In this document: positions 36,027-45,506 of the stretch, piece by piece
Position numbering within the stretch: position 1 is the stretch's first letter
Layout: each line of letters starts with the position of its first letter
Origin: Desulfocarbo indianensis
GTDB lineage: Bacteria; Desulfobacterota; Desulfarculia; Desulfarculales; Desulfarculaceae
DNA: 64,000 nt
Reading direction: 5' to 3'
NCBI GenBank assembly: GCA_001184205.1
Contig: LBMP01000008.1
Location: 87,230 to 151,229, forward strand
The notes under the pieces: model-generated
What the model was told of the DNA's origin: nothing
Databases searched by the model: none
The model's input: only the letters and a program-made list of their open reading frames with translations
Made by a program: the position numbers and the translations under genes

Positions 36027-38414
36027 TTATCGGGCGCCGGACTGGGCGCGCTCCGGCCCCAGAGGCTTCAAGAGAACGATAAGCGCCGGGGCGAAGTAGA
36101 TGTCCGCCAAAAGAGCCCAAAGAAAGGCGAAGCCGAAAAGAAGGCCGAGTTTCAAGAATCCCAGCAAGCTGGAGAGCAAAAAGACGGCGTTGCCGATGAT
36201 CAAGATCAGCGTCGTGAAGGTGATGGGGCGGCCCACCGAGGCAAGGGTTTCCCGCAGGGCGGTTTCATAATTGCCCCAGCGCGCGAATTCTGAACGGAAG
36301 CGGGTGAAGAAGTGGATCGTATCGTCCACGGCCACGCCGATGATCACGGCCGCGAAGCTTATGGTGATCACGTCCAAATACAGCCCGGCCAATCCCATGA
36401 AGCCCATGGTGAGGAACACCGGGAAGACGTTGGGGATCATGCTGATCAAGCCCAGTTTGATCGAACGCAGCACCAGGATCATGACCAGGGTGATGGCCAA
36501 CAGGGCAGCCATGAAGCTGCGGCTCTGGCCCTGGTAGAGTATGTCGTTCAAGGCCAGATAGGTCGAGATGCCGCCGGATTGCACGATCTCGACATTCTGA
36601 TCGCCGAAGATTTCCTTGACCTTGCCCTTCATCGCGGCCTCAAGCTGCCGGGCATCGCCGGTGTCCAGAGCCTTCATCTTCAGGGACAAGCGGGCGACGT
36701 CGTAAGTGAAGCCCGCCAGGCGGTCCAGCGTGTTGCCGCCCGAGCTCTCATATAAAAACAAGTGCTGGGCCACCGACTCCCGGCTTTCGGGCAAGGAGTA
36801 ATAGCCGGGATCGTTGCCGTGCAGGGAGCGACGCATTCGTTTCAGCAGGTCGGTTATGGAAACGGCCTTGGCAACCAGCGGATTCTTCTCGGCCGCGGTC
36901 ATCAGCTTGTCCAGGTTGGCCATGAACTCCGGGTCTTTGATGCCGGAGGGCTTTTGGGTGTCGATCAGGTACTCCAGAGTGGTGCTGGTACCCAACCGCT
37001 CGTCGATCACATCCAGGGTCTGGCGCAGGGGTTCCCTTGGCAGGATCAGTTTGGTTGTGTTGGACTCCACCTTGATCATCATGTAACCCGCCACACCCGC
37101 CGCCATGGTCAGGCCGAATACGGCGATCACAGCCTTTGCGTGATTCATCACAATCCTATGGGTGAGGGCCAGCCAGCGGTCGAATATGTCCTTCCGGCCT
37201 TTTTCTCCGGAGCGCCTGGCCTTGGGCGGTTTTTTCCCGAACGAATACAGGATGGGCGTTAGGATGACCGTCAGCATAAAAGCGAATAGCACGCCCAGGG
37301 CCACGTAAACGCCCATTTCACGGTAAGGCTTGAGATCGGTGGTCAGATAGGCCAGAAAGCCGGCGGCCGTGGTGAGCGAGGTAAGCATTATCGCTCCGCC
37401 CACCTCGGAAAAGGCCATGCACAAGGCTTCTTTGCGCGAGGCCCCCCTGTCCACGTGGTCATAAAAGGCCGCGATGCCATGCATCGAATCGCCGATGCCC
37501 ACGCAGATAAGCATGGTGGGCAAAGCAATGCTCAGCAGGTTCAAGGTGAAGCCCATCAGGCTGATGGAGCCCATGGTCCATAGGACGCTTAGGGTGGTCA
37601 CAACCAGGGGGACCAGGATGCCGCGGAACCCCCGGCCCAGCCAGAGCAGCAGAGCGGCCTGCACCGCCAAAACCGCCACAAAAAGTCTGAAGAAATCTTT
37701 CTTGGCCAGCGCGTCGTATTGGTAGTTAACATGAGGGCTGCCCCCGATATAGGGCTTGAGTCCCTTGAAACGCGGCTCGTCCAGAATACGGTTGACCGCC
37801 TCGGACACGGCGTAATTGGGATTTTCGCCCGCTTGGTCGGAAGGGAAAGGATCCAAGGTGATGACCATGGTCAGCACCGTGGCGTCCCGCGAGATCAAAT
37901 CATTGACAAAGGCCGGCTCCTCCAGGGCTTCGCGTAAAAGGCCGTCCACGGCTTGTTGGGTTTTGGGCGTCTCGGCCATGAACGGCTCTATGAGAACCTC
38001 CTGGCTATTCCTGCCCACTCCGCGTATGCGCTCCACGTTGCCCAGCCAGGTTACTTCGCGGGTAAAGGGGACCTCGTTCTCGAAGCGTTCGGCCAACTCC
38101 GCAAGGCCCGCGAAGCTTTCCGGGGTGAACGGCGTCTTTTCTTTGGTGAACATCAAGAAAACGAACTTGTCATTGCCAAAGGCGCCATGAAAACGGTCCC
38201 TGGCCTGCAAAGTTTCATGCCCTTCCACAAACCAGTTGTCCGGGGAATTGTCGAAAACGAGTTGGGGCATTTGCATGGCCAAGAACGCCGTAAACAGCAA
38301 GACGGCCCCCATCCACCACCAACGCCGGTTGATGATATGGCCGGTGATTTTGGCATATACGGCGGCGCTGGCGCCCAAGTGCCTCATGTCTTTCTGATTG
38401 GGTCTTGAATCCAT
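36027..38414 (-). CDS. MMPL/RND-family transporter
   Basis: A 795-residue inner-membrane protein with the RND-like topology of two sets of six helices: TM1 near residue 32, periplasmic loop to about 225, helices 230-410, second loop about 440-625, helices 630-785. The motifs GIGDSMHGIAAFYDH and GVAVDDTIHFFTRFRSE are the conserved Asp-containing signatures of TM4/TM10 in the MMPL/hydrophobe-amphiphile-efflux-3 group. Such proteins move lipids or hydrophobic molecules using the proton gradient. It lies 115 bp after the second ABC gene and is followed by the LolA-like gene, suggesting a lipid or siderophore export trio. Confidence 0.88.
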   Translation of the reverse strand: MDSRPNQKDMRHLGASAAVYAKITGHIINRRWWWMGAVLLFTAFLAMQMPQLVFDNSPDNWFVEGHETLQARDRFHGAFGNDKFVFLMFTKEKTPFTPESFAGLAELAERFENEVPFTREVTWLGNVERIRGVGRNSQEVLIEPFMAETPKTQQAVDGLLREALEEPAFVNDLISRDATVLTMVITLDPFPSDQAGENPNYAVSEAVNRILDEPRFKGLKPYIGGSPHVNYQYDALAKKDFFRLFVAVLAVQAALLLWLGRGFRGILVPLVVTTLSVLWTMGSISLMGFTLNLLSIALPTMLICVGIGDSMHGIAAFYDHVDRGASRKEALCMAFSEVGGAIMLTSLTTAAGFLAYLTTDLKPYREMGVYVALGVLFAFMLTVILTPILYSFGKKPPKARRSGEKGRKDIFDRWLALTHRIVMNHAKAVIAVFGLTMAAGVAGYMMIKVESNTTKLILPREPLRQTLDVIDERLGTSTTLEYLIDTQKPSGIKDPEFMANLDKLMTAAEKNPLVAKAVSITDLLKRMRRSLHGNDPGYYSLPESRESVAQHLFLYESSGGNTLDRLAGFTYDVARLSLKMKALDTGDARQLEAAMKGKVKEIFGDQNVEIVQSGGISTYLALNDILYQGQSRSFMAALLAITLVMILVLRSIKLGLISMIPNVFPVFLTMGFMGLAGLYLDVITISFAAVIIGVAVDDTIHFFTRFRSEFARWGNYETALRETLASVGRPITFTTLILIIGNAVFLLSSLLGFLKLGLLFGFAFLWALLADIYFAPALIVLLKPLGPERAQSGAR

Positions 38415-38529
38415 GAATGTCTGGCCCTGCTCAGGGGAGAATAAATGAAATACGGCTCACCATTTTTCGCGGCAGTTAAGTAATTAGCCGTTTTTTATTT
38501 ATGGCGATTATACAGCTAGCCAATGCTTA

Positions 38530-40278
38530 TTAATGGGCGTGATCGCATATCCTCCAGCCGCCAATCTTCTGTTGCGTAACCCAATATTGATAGTATAATT
38601 TTTTATTCTTCAGCAATTCCGAATGGCTTCCCGTTTCATTGACATGACCATCTTTCAGTACAATTATTTTTTCCGCATTGCGGATGGTTTGGAGTTTATG
38701 GGCAATTACCACCACGGTTTTTTCCTTGACCAATTCCTGGATAGCAAGCTGGATATAAATTTCGTTTTCCGGATCAAGCGCGGAGGTGGCCTCGTCAAGT
38801 AGTATGATGGGCGCATTTTTAAGCATGGCTCTGGCTATGGAGATGCGCTGTTTCTGTCCCCCGGATAGCTTCGAGCCGCCTTCTCCCACTTTTGTGTTTA
38901 TTCCATTTTCCATGGCACCCAGGAATTCAGTAACCTGGGCTTTTTCGGCAACCTGCATTATTTCATTTTCCGTGGCCTCAGGGTTGCCTATTTTGATGTT
39001 GTTGTAGATGGTGTCATCGAATAGATATACATCCTGAAATACCTGGCTTATCAGGCCACAAACAGTTTGGGGGGCCATGTCCTTTATATCTACACCGCCA
39101 ATGGTTATCTTACCTTTTTGCACATCCCAGAACCTGGCAATGAGATTGGTTATGGTCGTCTTACCGGAGCCTGAAGGGCCCACCAATGCGGTGAGTCCTT
39201 TTTCCGGAATGGTAAGGCTTACCTCTTCTAAAACCTCTCTATCGACATAGGAAAAACTGACATTTTCAAAGGAGATATCGTATCGCTCAGGCCGAATATC
39301 TTTGCCGACATCCTGCAAAGGAGCTTCCAGTAACTGCCTGATTCGCTCAACGCTTGCATTCATATAATTCAATACCGCATAGCTTATCATCAGAAGCTGC
39401 AAGGGGGCATACAAGCGGTATCCCACTATCAGAAAGGCAACAAAAACAGGGACAGTTATTGTTATTTCGCTGGCATTTTTGAAATGAGATACGGACACAT
39501 AAACCATCAGCAGAAAGAAAACCTCAAAAACCACAAAAGACGCCAAAGCAAGCGGGCCGAGTCCGGCTTCCAGTTTAATACTGCTTTTGCGCAGATTATC
39601 AAAGGCCGCTTTTAGAGTGGAAAAGCGGACCCCTGTCAAATTAAAGGCTTTTAGATATTTTACGCCCTGCACGTATTCTATAAACCGGCTGCCCGTCTCA
39701 TTTCGTGAAACGATATGTCTATGGCTGATTTTTCTCCCGACTTTAGCCGCCATAATGATTATTAAAAATGAGCATGGTATTGCCGATATCATCAGGGTAG
39801 CCAGTTTCCAGTCCAAAATGAAAAGGAAGATAGAAAGGAAAAGTGTCCCGAATGCGGCTCCTACCATGTTTCGAAATTGGTCACCGAAAATTGTTTCAAA
39901 ATTGCTTACATCCTGGAGCACCACCGAGGCGAGGTCTCCGGGGTCGCGCTTCTTATAAAAACCAAGTGATAATTTATAAAGATGATCGCCAAGCATAAGC
40001 CTTAGTTTTGATGTCATGGTTATGATGACATTGTATGTTTTCACCATAACCTTTCTGGCTAACCACATCTGAATAAAGAACATCACCGTCAGGATAATGA
40101 CTTTTAACCATATCCCCTTTATATCGGGCTGTTCGTTAAAGAGTTCCCAGATGATTAAAAGCAGTATACCGGTTGGCGCCGCCAGGAATATGCCGTGCAG
40201 CATTTCTCCCATGACGGCTGCACCCAACCTGGCATGAGTTGCTCTGAAAACATATAATAGGTTTTTCAGCATATTCAT
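38530..40278 (-). CDS. ABC transporter, ATP-binding/permease (IrtB/YbtQ-like half-transporter)
   Basis: A 582-residue half-transporter. Six transmembrane helices (about 15-300) precede an ABC domain with Walker A GPSGSGKTT (about 370), the signature LSGGQKQR (about 472), Walker B IILLDEATSALD and the H-loop IAHKL. It belongs to the exporter-fold group that includes IrtAB and YbtPQ, which despite the fold import ferric siderophores. The upstream half-transporter is its probable heterodimer partner. The ATG at 40278 gives a natural N-terminus (MNMLKNLL); a longer frame runs into the previous gene. The gene is clearly A+T-richer than the core chromosome here. Confidence 0.88.
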   Translation of the reverse strand: MNMLKNLLYVFRATHARLGAAVMGEMLHGIFLAAPTGILLLIIWELFNEQPDIKGIWLKVIILTVMFFIQMWLARKVMVKTYNVIITMTSKLRLMLGDHLYKLSLGFYKKRDPGDLASVVLQDVSNFETIFGDQFRNMVGAAFGTLFLSIFLFILDWKLATLMISAIPCSFLIIIMAAKVGRKISHRHIVSRNETGSRFIEYVQGVKYLKAFNLTGVRFSTLKAAFDNLRKSSIKLEAGLGPLALASFVVFEVFFLLMVYVSVSHFKNASEITITVPVFVAFLIVGYRLYAPLQLLMISYAVLNYMNASVERIRQLLEAPLQDVGKDIRPERYDISFENVSFSYVDREVLEEVSLTIPEKGLTALVGPSGSGKTTITNLIARFWDVQKGKITIGGVDIKDMAPQTVCGLISQVFQDVYLFDDTIYNNIKIGNPEATENEIMQVAEKAQVTEFLGAMENGINTKVGEGGSKLSGGQKQRISIARAMLKNAPIILLDEATSALDPENEIYIQLAIQELVKEKTVVVIAHKLQTIRNAEKIIVLKDGHVNETGSHSELLKNKKLYYQYWVTQQKIGGWRICDHAH

Positions 40279-40316
40279 ATTTATTGCTCTTGTTTTCCCT
40301 GTGCTAATGGATATGT

Positions 40317-42080
40317 TTATTCGGTCAAAATTGCAAATTCCTTGGCGCGCATATGGGCGTTCCACATCTTAAGATAGAGCTTGCTGTTTTTAAGCAATTC
40401 CTCGTGGGTTCCTATCGTTTCCACCGCGCCGCTATCAAGCACAACGATCTGCGCAGCTTCAGTGATAGTGGAAAGGCGATGAGCGATGATGATCACGGTT
40501 TTATTTTGAATGAGTTCGCTGATGGCCGTCATGATCAGTTGTTCGTTCTCAGGGTCGCTGAAAGCTGTGGCTTCGTCTAGAACCAGCACGGGCGCATCCT
40601 TTAAAACGATCCGAGCCAATTGAATGCGCTGTTGTTCGCCACCGCTTAAATGAACCCCCTTGTCACCAAAACGAGTGTCATATCCATAGGGTAATTGCAT
40701 AATAAAATCATGGCATCTTGCTGTTTTTGCGGCGGCCAGCACCTCTTCTTTTGTCCTATCCATCCCCATCAGAATATTGTCATAGATAGTCTGCTGAAAC
40801 ATCATATTGTCCTGAAAAACAACGCCGACATTTTCCATAAGAGTTTCGATGGAAAGATCTTTGATATCGATCCCGCCCAGAGTTATACTTCCAGATTGTA
40901 GATCGTAGAACCTGGCAATCAACTGTCCGGCGGTGGATTTTCCTGAGCCGGAGGGGCCTACCAGCGCCGTAATGGACCCCTGAGGAACCTTGAAGCTGAC
41001 ATCTTTTATTACGTCGATTCCTTTGACATATGAGAACCGTGCCTGACGGAATTCCAGAGAAAACTCGTTTGGAGCCGGAGTCGCGCCACTTTTTTGCTCC
41101 TCGACTCCAAACAGAATTTTATCCATCATCTTTACGCCTTGGCCGATTTTGATGATTTCGGAATTTACCGCCGTAAGCTTAAATGCGGGACGGATATAAC
41201 CGACCCCCAGTATGAGAAAGAGAAAAAATACGGGAAGCTCGAGGCCGCCGTTAAAATAAAGATACAAACCGAAGGCCAGCAGTGGCAGAAGAGCATTGTT
41301 CAAAAAACTGATTATCATGGCCCAGGAAGGAGCCGTCGCTTTGGTCCAGCCCTTCATGTGATGGTCAAAATCCTTAACCGTGTGGCTGTATTTTGCAAAG
41401 ACTGAGGCGGATTGACCAAATATTTTCATAACCGGCATGGCGCGGACGAATTCCACAATGCCGGCATTCATATCTTCCAGGGAATCGTGGTATTTATTAA
41501 CTTTTACTTTATAATCTATCGATCCCGACAAGAACCTAAGCGCAATAGCAATGACCAAAAGCGGTAAAAGACTCACCAGAGCCAAACGCCAATCAACTAC
41601 AAAGAGATAACCCAGAATGATAAGCGGCAGCACAACGGCCCTTACCGCATCGGGCAGGTTGTGGGCAATAAAGAGTTCTATATTTTCCACATCATCAGCA
41701 ATGATTTTTTTGAGCGCGCCCGAGCTTCGGTTTTCCAGATACCCCATGGGGAGCCGGCCCAGCTTATCGGTGATCTTACATCGGAGTCCATAGAGGATAT
41801 TAAAGGCGGCAACGTGGGAAGCCATTCCTGAAGTATACAACACGACCACAGATGAAATGATTGCTATAAACGCCCATATCAGCCAGGTATCAATGTCAGG
41901 ACTGTTTATCCGCCCATTCAGGAGTTTTGTTAGAATGAAAAAAACCAAAACATAGGGAGCCATTGTCAATAAAGCATGTATCGTTGCCAATATGGAAGAT
42001 ATAATGAGCAGCCCCTTGCTCTGGCCCGATAGTTCCATAAGACGGGCTAACCCCGACTTATTATTTGTATTATTATGCAT
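40317..42080 (-). CDS. ABC transporter, ATP-binding/permease (IrtA/YbtP-like half-transporter)
   Basis: A 587-residue half-transporter with a membrane domain of six helices (about 25-300) and an ABC domain: Walker A GPSGSGKST (about 376), signature HLSGGEQQR (about 480), Walker B VLVLDEATAFSDPENE and the IAHRLS H-loop. The D-loop reads AFSDPENE, as in YbtP/IrtA-type proteins, rather than SALD. It starts 2 bp after the methyltransferase stop and is followed by the second half-transporter after 38 bp, so they probably form a heterodimer. Siderophore import is the best guess from the TonB receptor in the same operon. It has low G+C like its neighbours. Confidence 0.88.
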   Translation of the reverse strand: MHNNTNNKSGLARLMELSGQSKGLLIISSILATIHALLTMAPYVLVFFILTKLLNGRINSPDIDTWLIWAFIAIISSVVVLYTSGMASHVAAFNILYGLRCKITDKLGRLPMGYLENRSSGALKKIIADDVENIELFIAHNLPDAVRAVVLPLIILGYLFVVDWRLALVSLLPLLVIAIALRFLSGSIDYKVKVNKYHDSLEDMNAGIVEFVRAMPVMKIFGQSASVFAKYSHTVKDFDHHMKGWTKATAPSWAMIISFLNNALLPLLAFGLYLYFNGGLELPVFFLFLILGVGYIRPAFKLTAVNSEIIKIGQGVKMMDKILFGVEEQKSGATPAPNEFSLEFRQARFSYVKGIDVIKDVSFKVPQGSITALVGPSGSGKSTAGQLIARFYDLQSGSITLGGIDIKDLSIETLMENVGVVFQDNMMFQQTIYDNILMGMDRTKEEVLAAAKTARCHDFIMQLPYGYDTRFGDKGVHLSGGEQQRIQLARIVLKDAPVLVLDEATAFSDPENEQLIMTAISELIQNKTVIIIAHRLSTITEAAQIVVLDSGAVETIGTHEELLKNSKLYLKMWNAHMRAKEFAILTE

Positions 42081-42082
42081 TT

Positions 42083-42934
42083 TTATGTAGCAGCTTTACT
42101 GGCGTCAAACCGGAAATGGATAAGCCTAGTCAGTCGTCTGCCCCAGGGGATAAACCGCAGTAAACTGATTAAGCCAAAGCGTTTGGTATGGCGGTATAAA
42201 AGCGAGTACTCTTTGATTAGATCAATACCGAGATTCCAACTATACAGTTCGCTGGTTTTTCCCAGGCCCCACTTGAACCTTGCCTGGGTTTGAGAGACGG
42301 ATTTGTGATGTTTAATGGACATCTTTGTTGAAAATTTGGGCATAGTGTCGGTAACGACTTCGGCTGTGGGAAAGCGGGCCCTGATTTGCCTGAACAGCTC
42401 TTTTACATCACTCTCATCGAAGTACATCAGCACTCCTTCGGCAACCATCAGCACTTTGCCTTTATCATCATCCGCGACGCTGGCGACATCATCCATCCAG
42501 GTATAATCAAAGGCTGATTTTTTGATATATCTGTAACGTGGCGGAGAGGGAGAGATGAATTTTTTCCGTAAGTCAAGCGCTTGCGGAACATCCAGCTCAA
42601 ACCAAGTTATGGAACCATTGTCAACCCGCTGGAACCGGGTGCATAATCCGGCGCCTATGTTGACAATGATTGCCTCCGGATTCTCTTTAAGGAAGTGCGA
42701 TACGATCTCGTCGATGACTTCGGTGCGGACCGCGACACCCACAACGGAAAGGCGGTCTTTGTCGAATTTATCGAAATTATATTCCATTCGGCCGACACAT
42801 TCTTCGGCGAATTTGTCCCTTATGATACCGTCTTTGCGTGCGCTCTCCTTGGCGCGGAAGTAAACGGTAATTAAGAGCGTTTCTGAAACACCACCCATAT
42901 CAACTTTTGTCTTGGCTTCTTCCAACATATTCAT
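42083..42934 (-). CDS. Class I SAM-dependent methyltransferase (LCMT/PPM1 family)
   Basis: About 283 residues, of the leucine-carboxyl-methyltransferase-like O-methyltransferase family. The N-terminal pattern GGVSETLLITVYFRAKE and the AdoMet loop IIVNIGAGLCTRF (about 95) are clear, with FELDVPQALDLR and the acidic MVAEGVLMYF segment following. Family members methylate carboxyl or hydroxyl groups of polyketides and similar small molecules. The start is unsure: ATG 42934 is taken; a TTG at 42982 would overlap the TonB gene by 17 bp. Lying between receptor and importer genes, it may modify an imported chelator after uptake. That is inference. Confidence 0.82.
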   Translation of the reverse strand: MNMLEEAKTKVDMGGVSETLLITVYFRAKESARKDGIIRDKFAEECVGRMEYNFDKFDKDRLSVVGVAVRTEVIDEIVSHFLKENPEAIIVNIGAGLCTRFQRVDNGSITWFELDVPQALDLRKKFISPSPPRYRYIKKSAFDYTWMDDVASVADDDKGKVLMVAEGVLMYFDESDVKELFRQIRARFPTAEVVTDTMPKFSTKMSIKHHKSVSQTQARFKWGLGKTSELYSWNLGIDLIKEYSLLYRHTKRFGLISLLRFIPWGRRLTRLIHFRFDASKAAT

Positions 42935-42965
42935 TTGCCTGGTGATCGCTTTTTCGACTAAGTTC

Positions 42966-45152
42966 TTAAAAACGGTAGGCAACTCCTAAGCCCAAAATGC
43001 GCCCTCTAGAGCACCCGCCCGCGAGAACATCACGGCCGTCAATTGCCGATTTGCCAAAATTAACTCCATATAGTTGGTATACTTCATCCAGGAGGTTTTC
43101 ACCCCAAACGTAAAACTCCATATGTTCGCTCATAATGCCCATGCGGAAGTCCAACTTGTTGTGGGCGTCAAGTTGAAAGTTGTTTGCCGCGCTAGCTTCT
43201 CTTTCGCCCACATACCTGTTGGTGATGCAAGTGAAGAACGAAGGGGATGTCATGCCCCAGAAGGACGACAGGGGCAGATGGTGGGTAATTGAAACGGTCG
43301 CGTTCCACTTCGGTGTGTCGGGAATAGCATTTCCTTCTTTTACATCCTTCGAACCTTCGGGAACACCGGTTATTTCAGCATCCGTGTAGCCGCCGCCGGC
43401 TCTGACCGTAAAGCCCATTCCGATTTTCCAGAAGCCCTCTACTTCGATCCCCTTGGTCTGGGTGTCATTGTTGCCGATTTTGCTGGTCATTGTAACCAAG
43501 TCAACGTACGATACGTGGTCATCCTTGATATCGTTAAAAAACAGAGCCAAATTGAGCCCGGCTCTGTTGTTCGGCGTTTCCATCTTCATGCCGAGTTCAT
43601 AGCTGTTAACTTTTGCGGCTTCCACGATCAGGTCGGAATTATTTCCGCCGAATATATAGCCTGTCGCAAGGTCCTGATAAGCTTTTGCCTTATACCCTCT
43701 GGCATAGGTAAAATACGCGTTAATAGTCTCCGTAACCGCATAGCTGATAGAAGCACGGCCCGTGGCAAATGAGGAAGACATTTCATCCGCATCGGAAGCA
43801 GGGCCGTAATACATGGCATACGGGTTGGTGGCCGACGGCGTCCAACTGGATTTGTATTCCTTTTCATCCCAGGTATAGCGCAGCCCTCCCGTGACCTTAA
43901 GCCTCTCCATCAGGGGATAGGTTATCTCGCCGAATATTCCGTAATTCTTAGTTTTAAAGTTTGCATCAATCTTCCCGTTCATGGCCATATAACTGGCAAC
44001 ATGTTCATAGTCATAGCTGTTGGTTAAGTCCCTGTCAGACTGGTAATAGCTTGCCCCGGCCACCCAGAAAACATCGCTTCCTGGTTTGGAGGACAAACGG
44101 AACTCCTGATAAATAGCATCCATGTTGGCGCTTCTATAAGTTTTATTACCTTCAACAATGTCCAAACCGAGCAAAGCGCGGGCGAGCGTTTTGTTGTACA
44201 AGAGACGATCTTCGTTACTGTCCATTTGGCTATAACCCGTGACAGATGTCAGCATCATGTTTTCGAACTCATGGGTTACATCCAAGGTCGCCCGTTGGCT
44301 GTCTCTTTCAGAGTCCAGACTGCCTGGGGGGGCGTCTAATTCCTGCTTATCGTCAAAGGGCATGAGGAGCATAGCCTCGGTTCTGTTTTTCTTTTCTTCA
44401 TATCCCAGTATCAAAGCCACATCGGTTTTGTCCGTGGGTTCCCAAAGCAGAGTACCTCTAACGATTGCATCTTTCGGTTTACTTATAGGATCATCGGTGC
44501 CGTGGTATACGATCTGATTGTCATAACCCGAGTATTTGGCAGCAAAACGCGCGCTCAGGGTCTCTGTCACCGGGCCGCTCACCACCGCTTCGGTGTTGAA
44601 AGTGTTTTCAGTGCCGTATTCGCCTTTGACATGGCCTTCCAAATGTCTGGTCGGCTTTTTGGTGACGATGTTAACGGCCCCGGCTTCGCTGTTTCGTCCC
44701 ATCAGGGTCCCCTGAGGCCCTTTCATAACTTCCAGGCGTTCTATATCCAGGATTGACATGGATGCCGAGCTCATTGACAGGGGAACTCCGTCCAAATTTA
44801 TGAGAACCGAAGTATCATCTTCGCCTATACGGTAGAGCGATCCCACCCCTCTGATGCGCATGAAATCCCCGCCCAGGGCGCCATAGGAATAAACATCCAC
44901 CCCCGGCGTCTGCCTGAGTGCATCCTCAAAGCTTTCCAACCTTCTGTTTTCCAGCTCCGTATCGGTGAGCACCGACAAGCTGAAGGGCACGTCTTTTGCC
45001 GACTCCTCGGCTTTTCTAGCCGTCACCCTTATGGACTCCAGCGTTTCCACCGATTCCTTTTCTTTGGTTTCGCTGAACCCATCCGGGGCCAGAATTGCTC
45101 CCAACGCAATGATTAGCCAGGTGAACAACCCTTTGCGCAGATAGCTCCTCAC
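42966..45152 (-). CDS. TonB-dependent outer-membrane receptor (siderophore type)
   Basis: A 728-residue receptor. The signal peptide (about 1-27) is followed by a TonB-box-like ETLESIRVTARK, the plug domain (VPFSLSVLTDTELENRR, GVDVYSYGALGGDFMRIRG, VLINLDGVPLS, VMKGPQGTLMGRNSEAGAVNIVTKKP) and a 22-strand barrel ending in the TonB C-terminal motif and terminal Phe (GLGVAYRF). Plug features match siderophore receptors, but the ligand is unknown. It is the first gene of the leftward cluster, with a TTAG/CTAA palindrome 38 bp upstream. The coding sequence is A+T-richer than the surrounding chromosome. Confidence 0.92.
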   Translation of the reverse strand: MRSYLRKGLFTWLIIALGAILAPDGFSETKEKESVETLESIRVTARKAEESAKDVPFSLSVLTDTELENRRLESFEDALRQTPGVDVYSYGALGGDFMRIRGVGSLYRIGEDDTSVLINLDGVPLSMSSASMSILDIERLEVMKGPQGTLMGRNSEAGAVNIVTKKPTRHLEGHVKGEYGTENTFNTEAVVSGPVTETLSARFAAKYSGYDNQIVYHGTDDPISKPKDAIVRGTLLWEPTDKTDVALILGYEEKKNRTEAMLLMPFDDKQELDAPPGSLDSERDSQRATLDVTHEFENMMLTSVTGYSQMDSNEDRLLYNKTLARALLGLDIVEGNKTYRSANMDAIYQEFRLSSKPGSDVFWVAGASYYQSDRDLTNSYDYEHVASYMAMNGKIDANFKTKNYGIFGEITYPLMERLKVTGGLRYTWDEKEYKSSWTPSATNPYAMYYGPASDADEMSSSFATGRASISYAVTETINAYFTYARGYKAKAYQDLATGYIFGGNNSDLIVEAAKVNSYELGMKMETPNNRAGLNLALFFNDIKDDHVSYVDLVTMTSKIGNNDTQTKGIEVEGFWKIGMGFTVRAGGGYTDAEITGVPEGSKDVKEGNAIPDTPKWNATVSITHHLPLSSFWGMTSPSFFTCITNRYVGEREASAANNFQLDAHNKLDFRMGIMSEHMEFYVWGENLLDEVYQLYGVNFGKSAIDGRDVLAGGCSRGRILGLGVAYRF

Positions 45153-45506
45153 AGACTACCTCCTCTGAAGCTGACTTCTTTCCATGCGAGTTAGGTGTAA
45201 CTAACGGCAATATTATAATTTGATAACTATAATTTAATTTTGCCTATCGAATAGCTGCCAAAAGCTAACAGAAACAGTTTTTCGGCGCTTGCGTTTCATC
45301 CACTTTTTTTAGCGGTTGATCCACATTGCGATATAAGGTTGTTAACTTGGCGTGGGTATTGTTGACCGTGAAGGACATGCCGCTTGTTAATGGTCAGCGG
45401 AAGCGACGCAGAGGAATAAGGGGATAATTAGTTACAGGTAAACCGTCGGCTGCGATTCCTGGCATCTGGTTCTGAATGGAGGGCCGAACAGAGGTGGGAG
45501 CGCTGA
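45153..45506. other. Promoter region of the TonB receptor and remnant DNA
   Basis: A+T-rich near 45210-45260 (probable promoter of the receptor operon, with an operator-like palindrome), then mixed sequence leading into the IS481 remnant. No gene is seen. Confidence 0.5.
45190..45205. promoter_or_regulatory. TTAG/CTAA palindrome upstream of the TonB receptor
   Basis: GTTAGGTGTAACTAAC is an inverted repeat (GTTAG-N6-CTAAC) 38-53 bp before the receptor ATG. DtxR/IdeR operators use TTAGG...CCTAA-type palindromes, so iron-dependent repression by the regulator at 6138 is plausible. Part of it (GTGTNNCTAA) recurs upstream of the feo operon. Confidence 0.45.

Noticed and set aside
42934..42982. Extending the methyltransferase to a TTG start overlapping the TonB gene
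   Set aside because: The GGAG sequence abuts the TTG with no spacing, and the family N-terminus fits the ATG at 42934; the longer start remains possible but is less likely.
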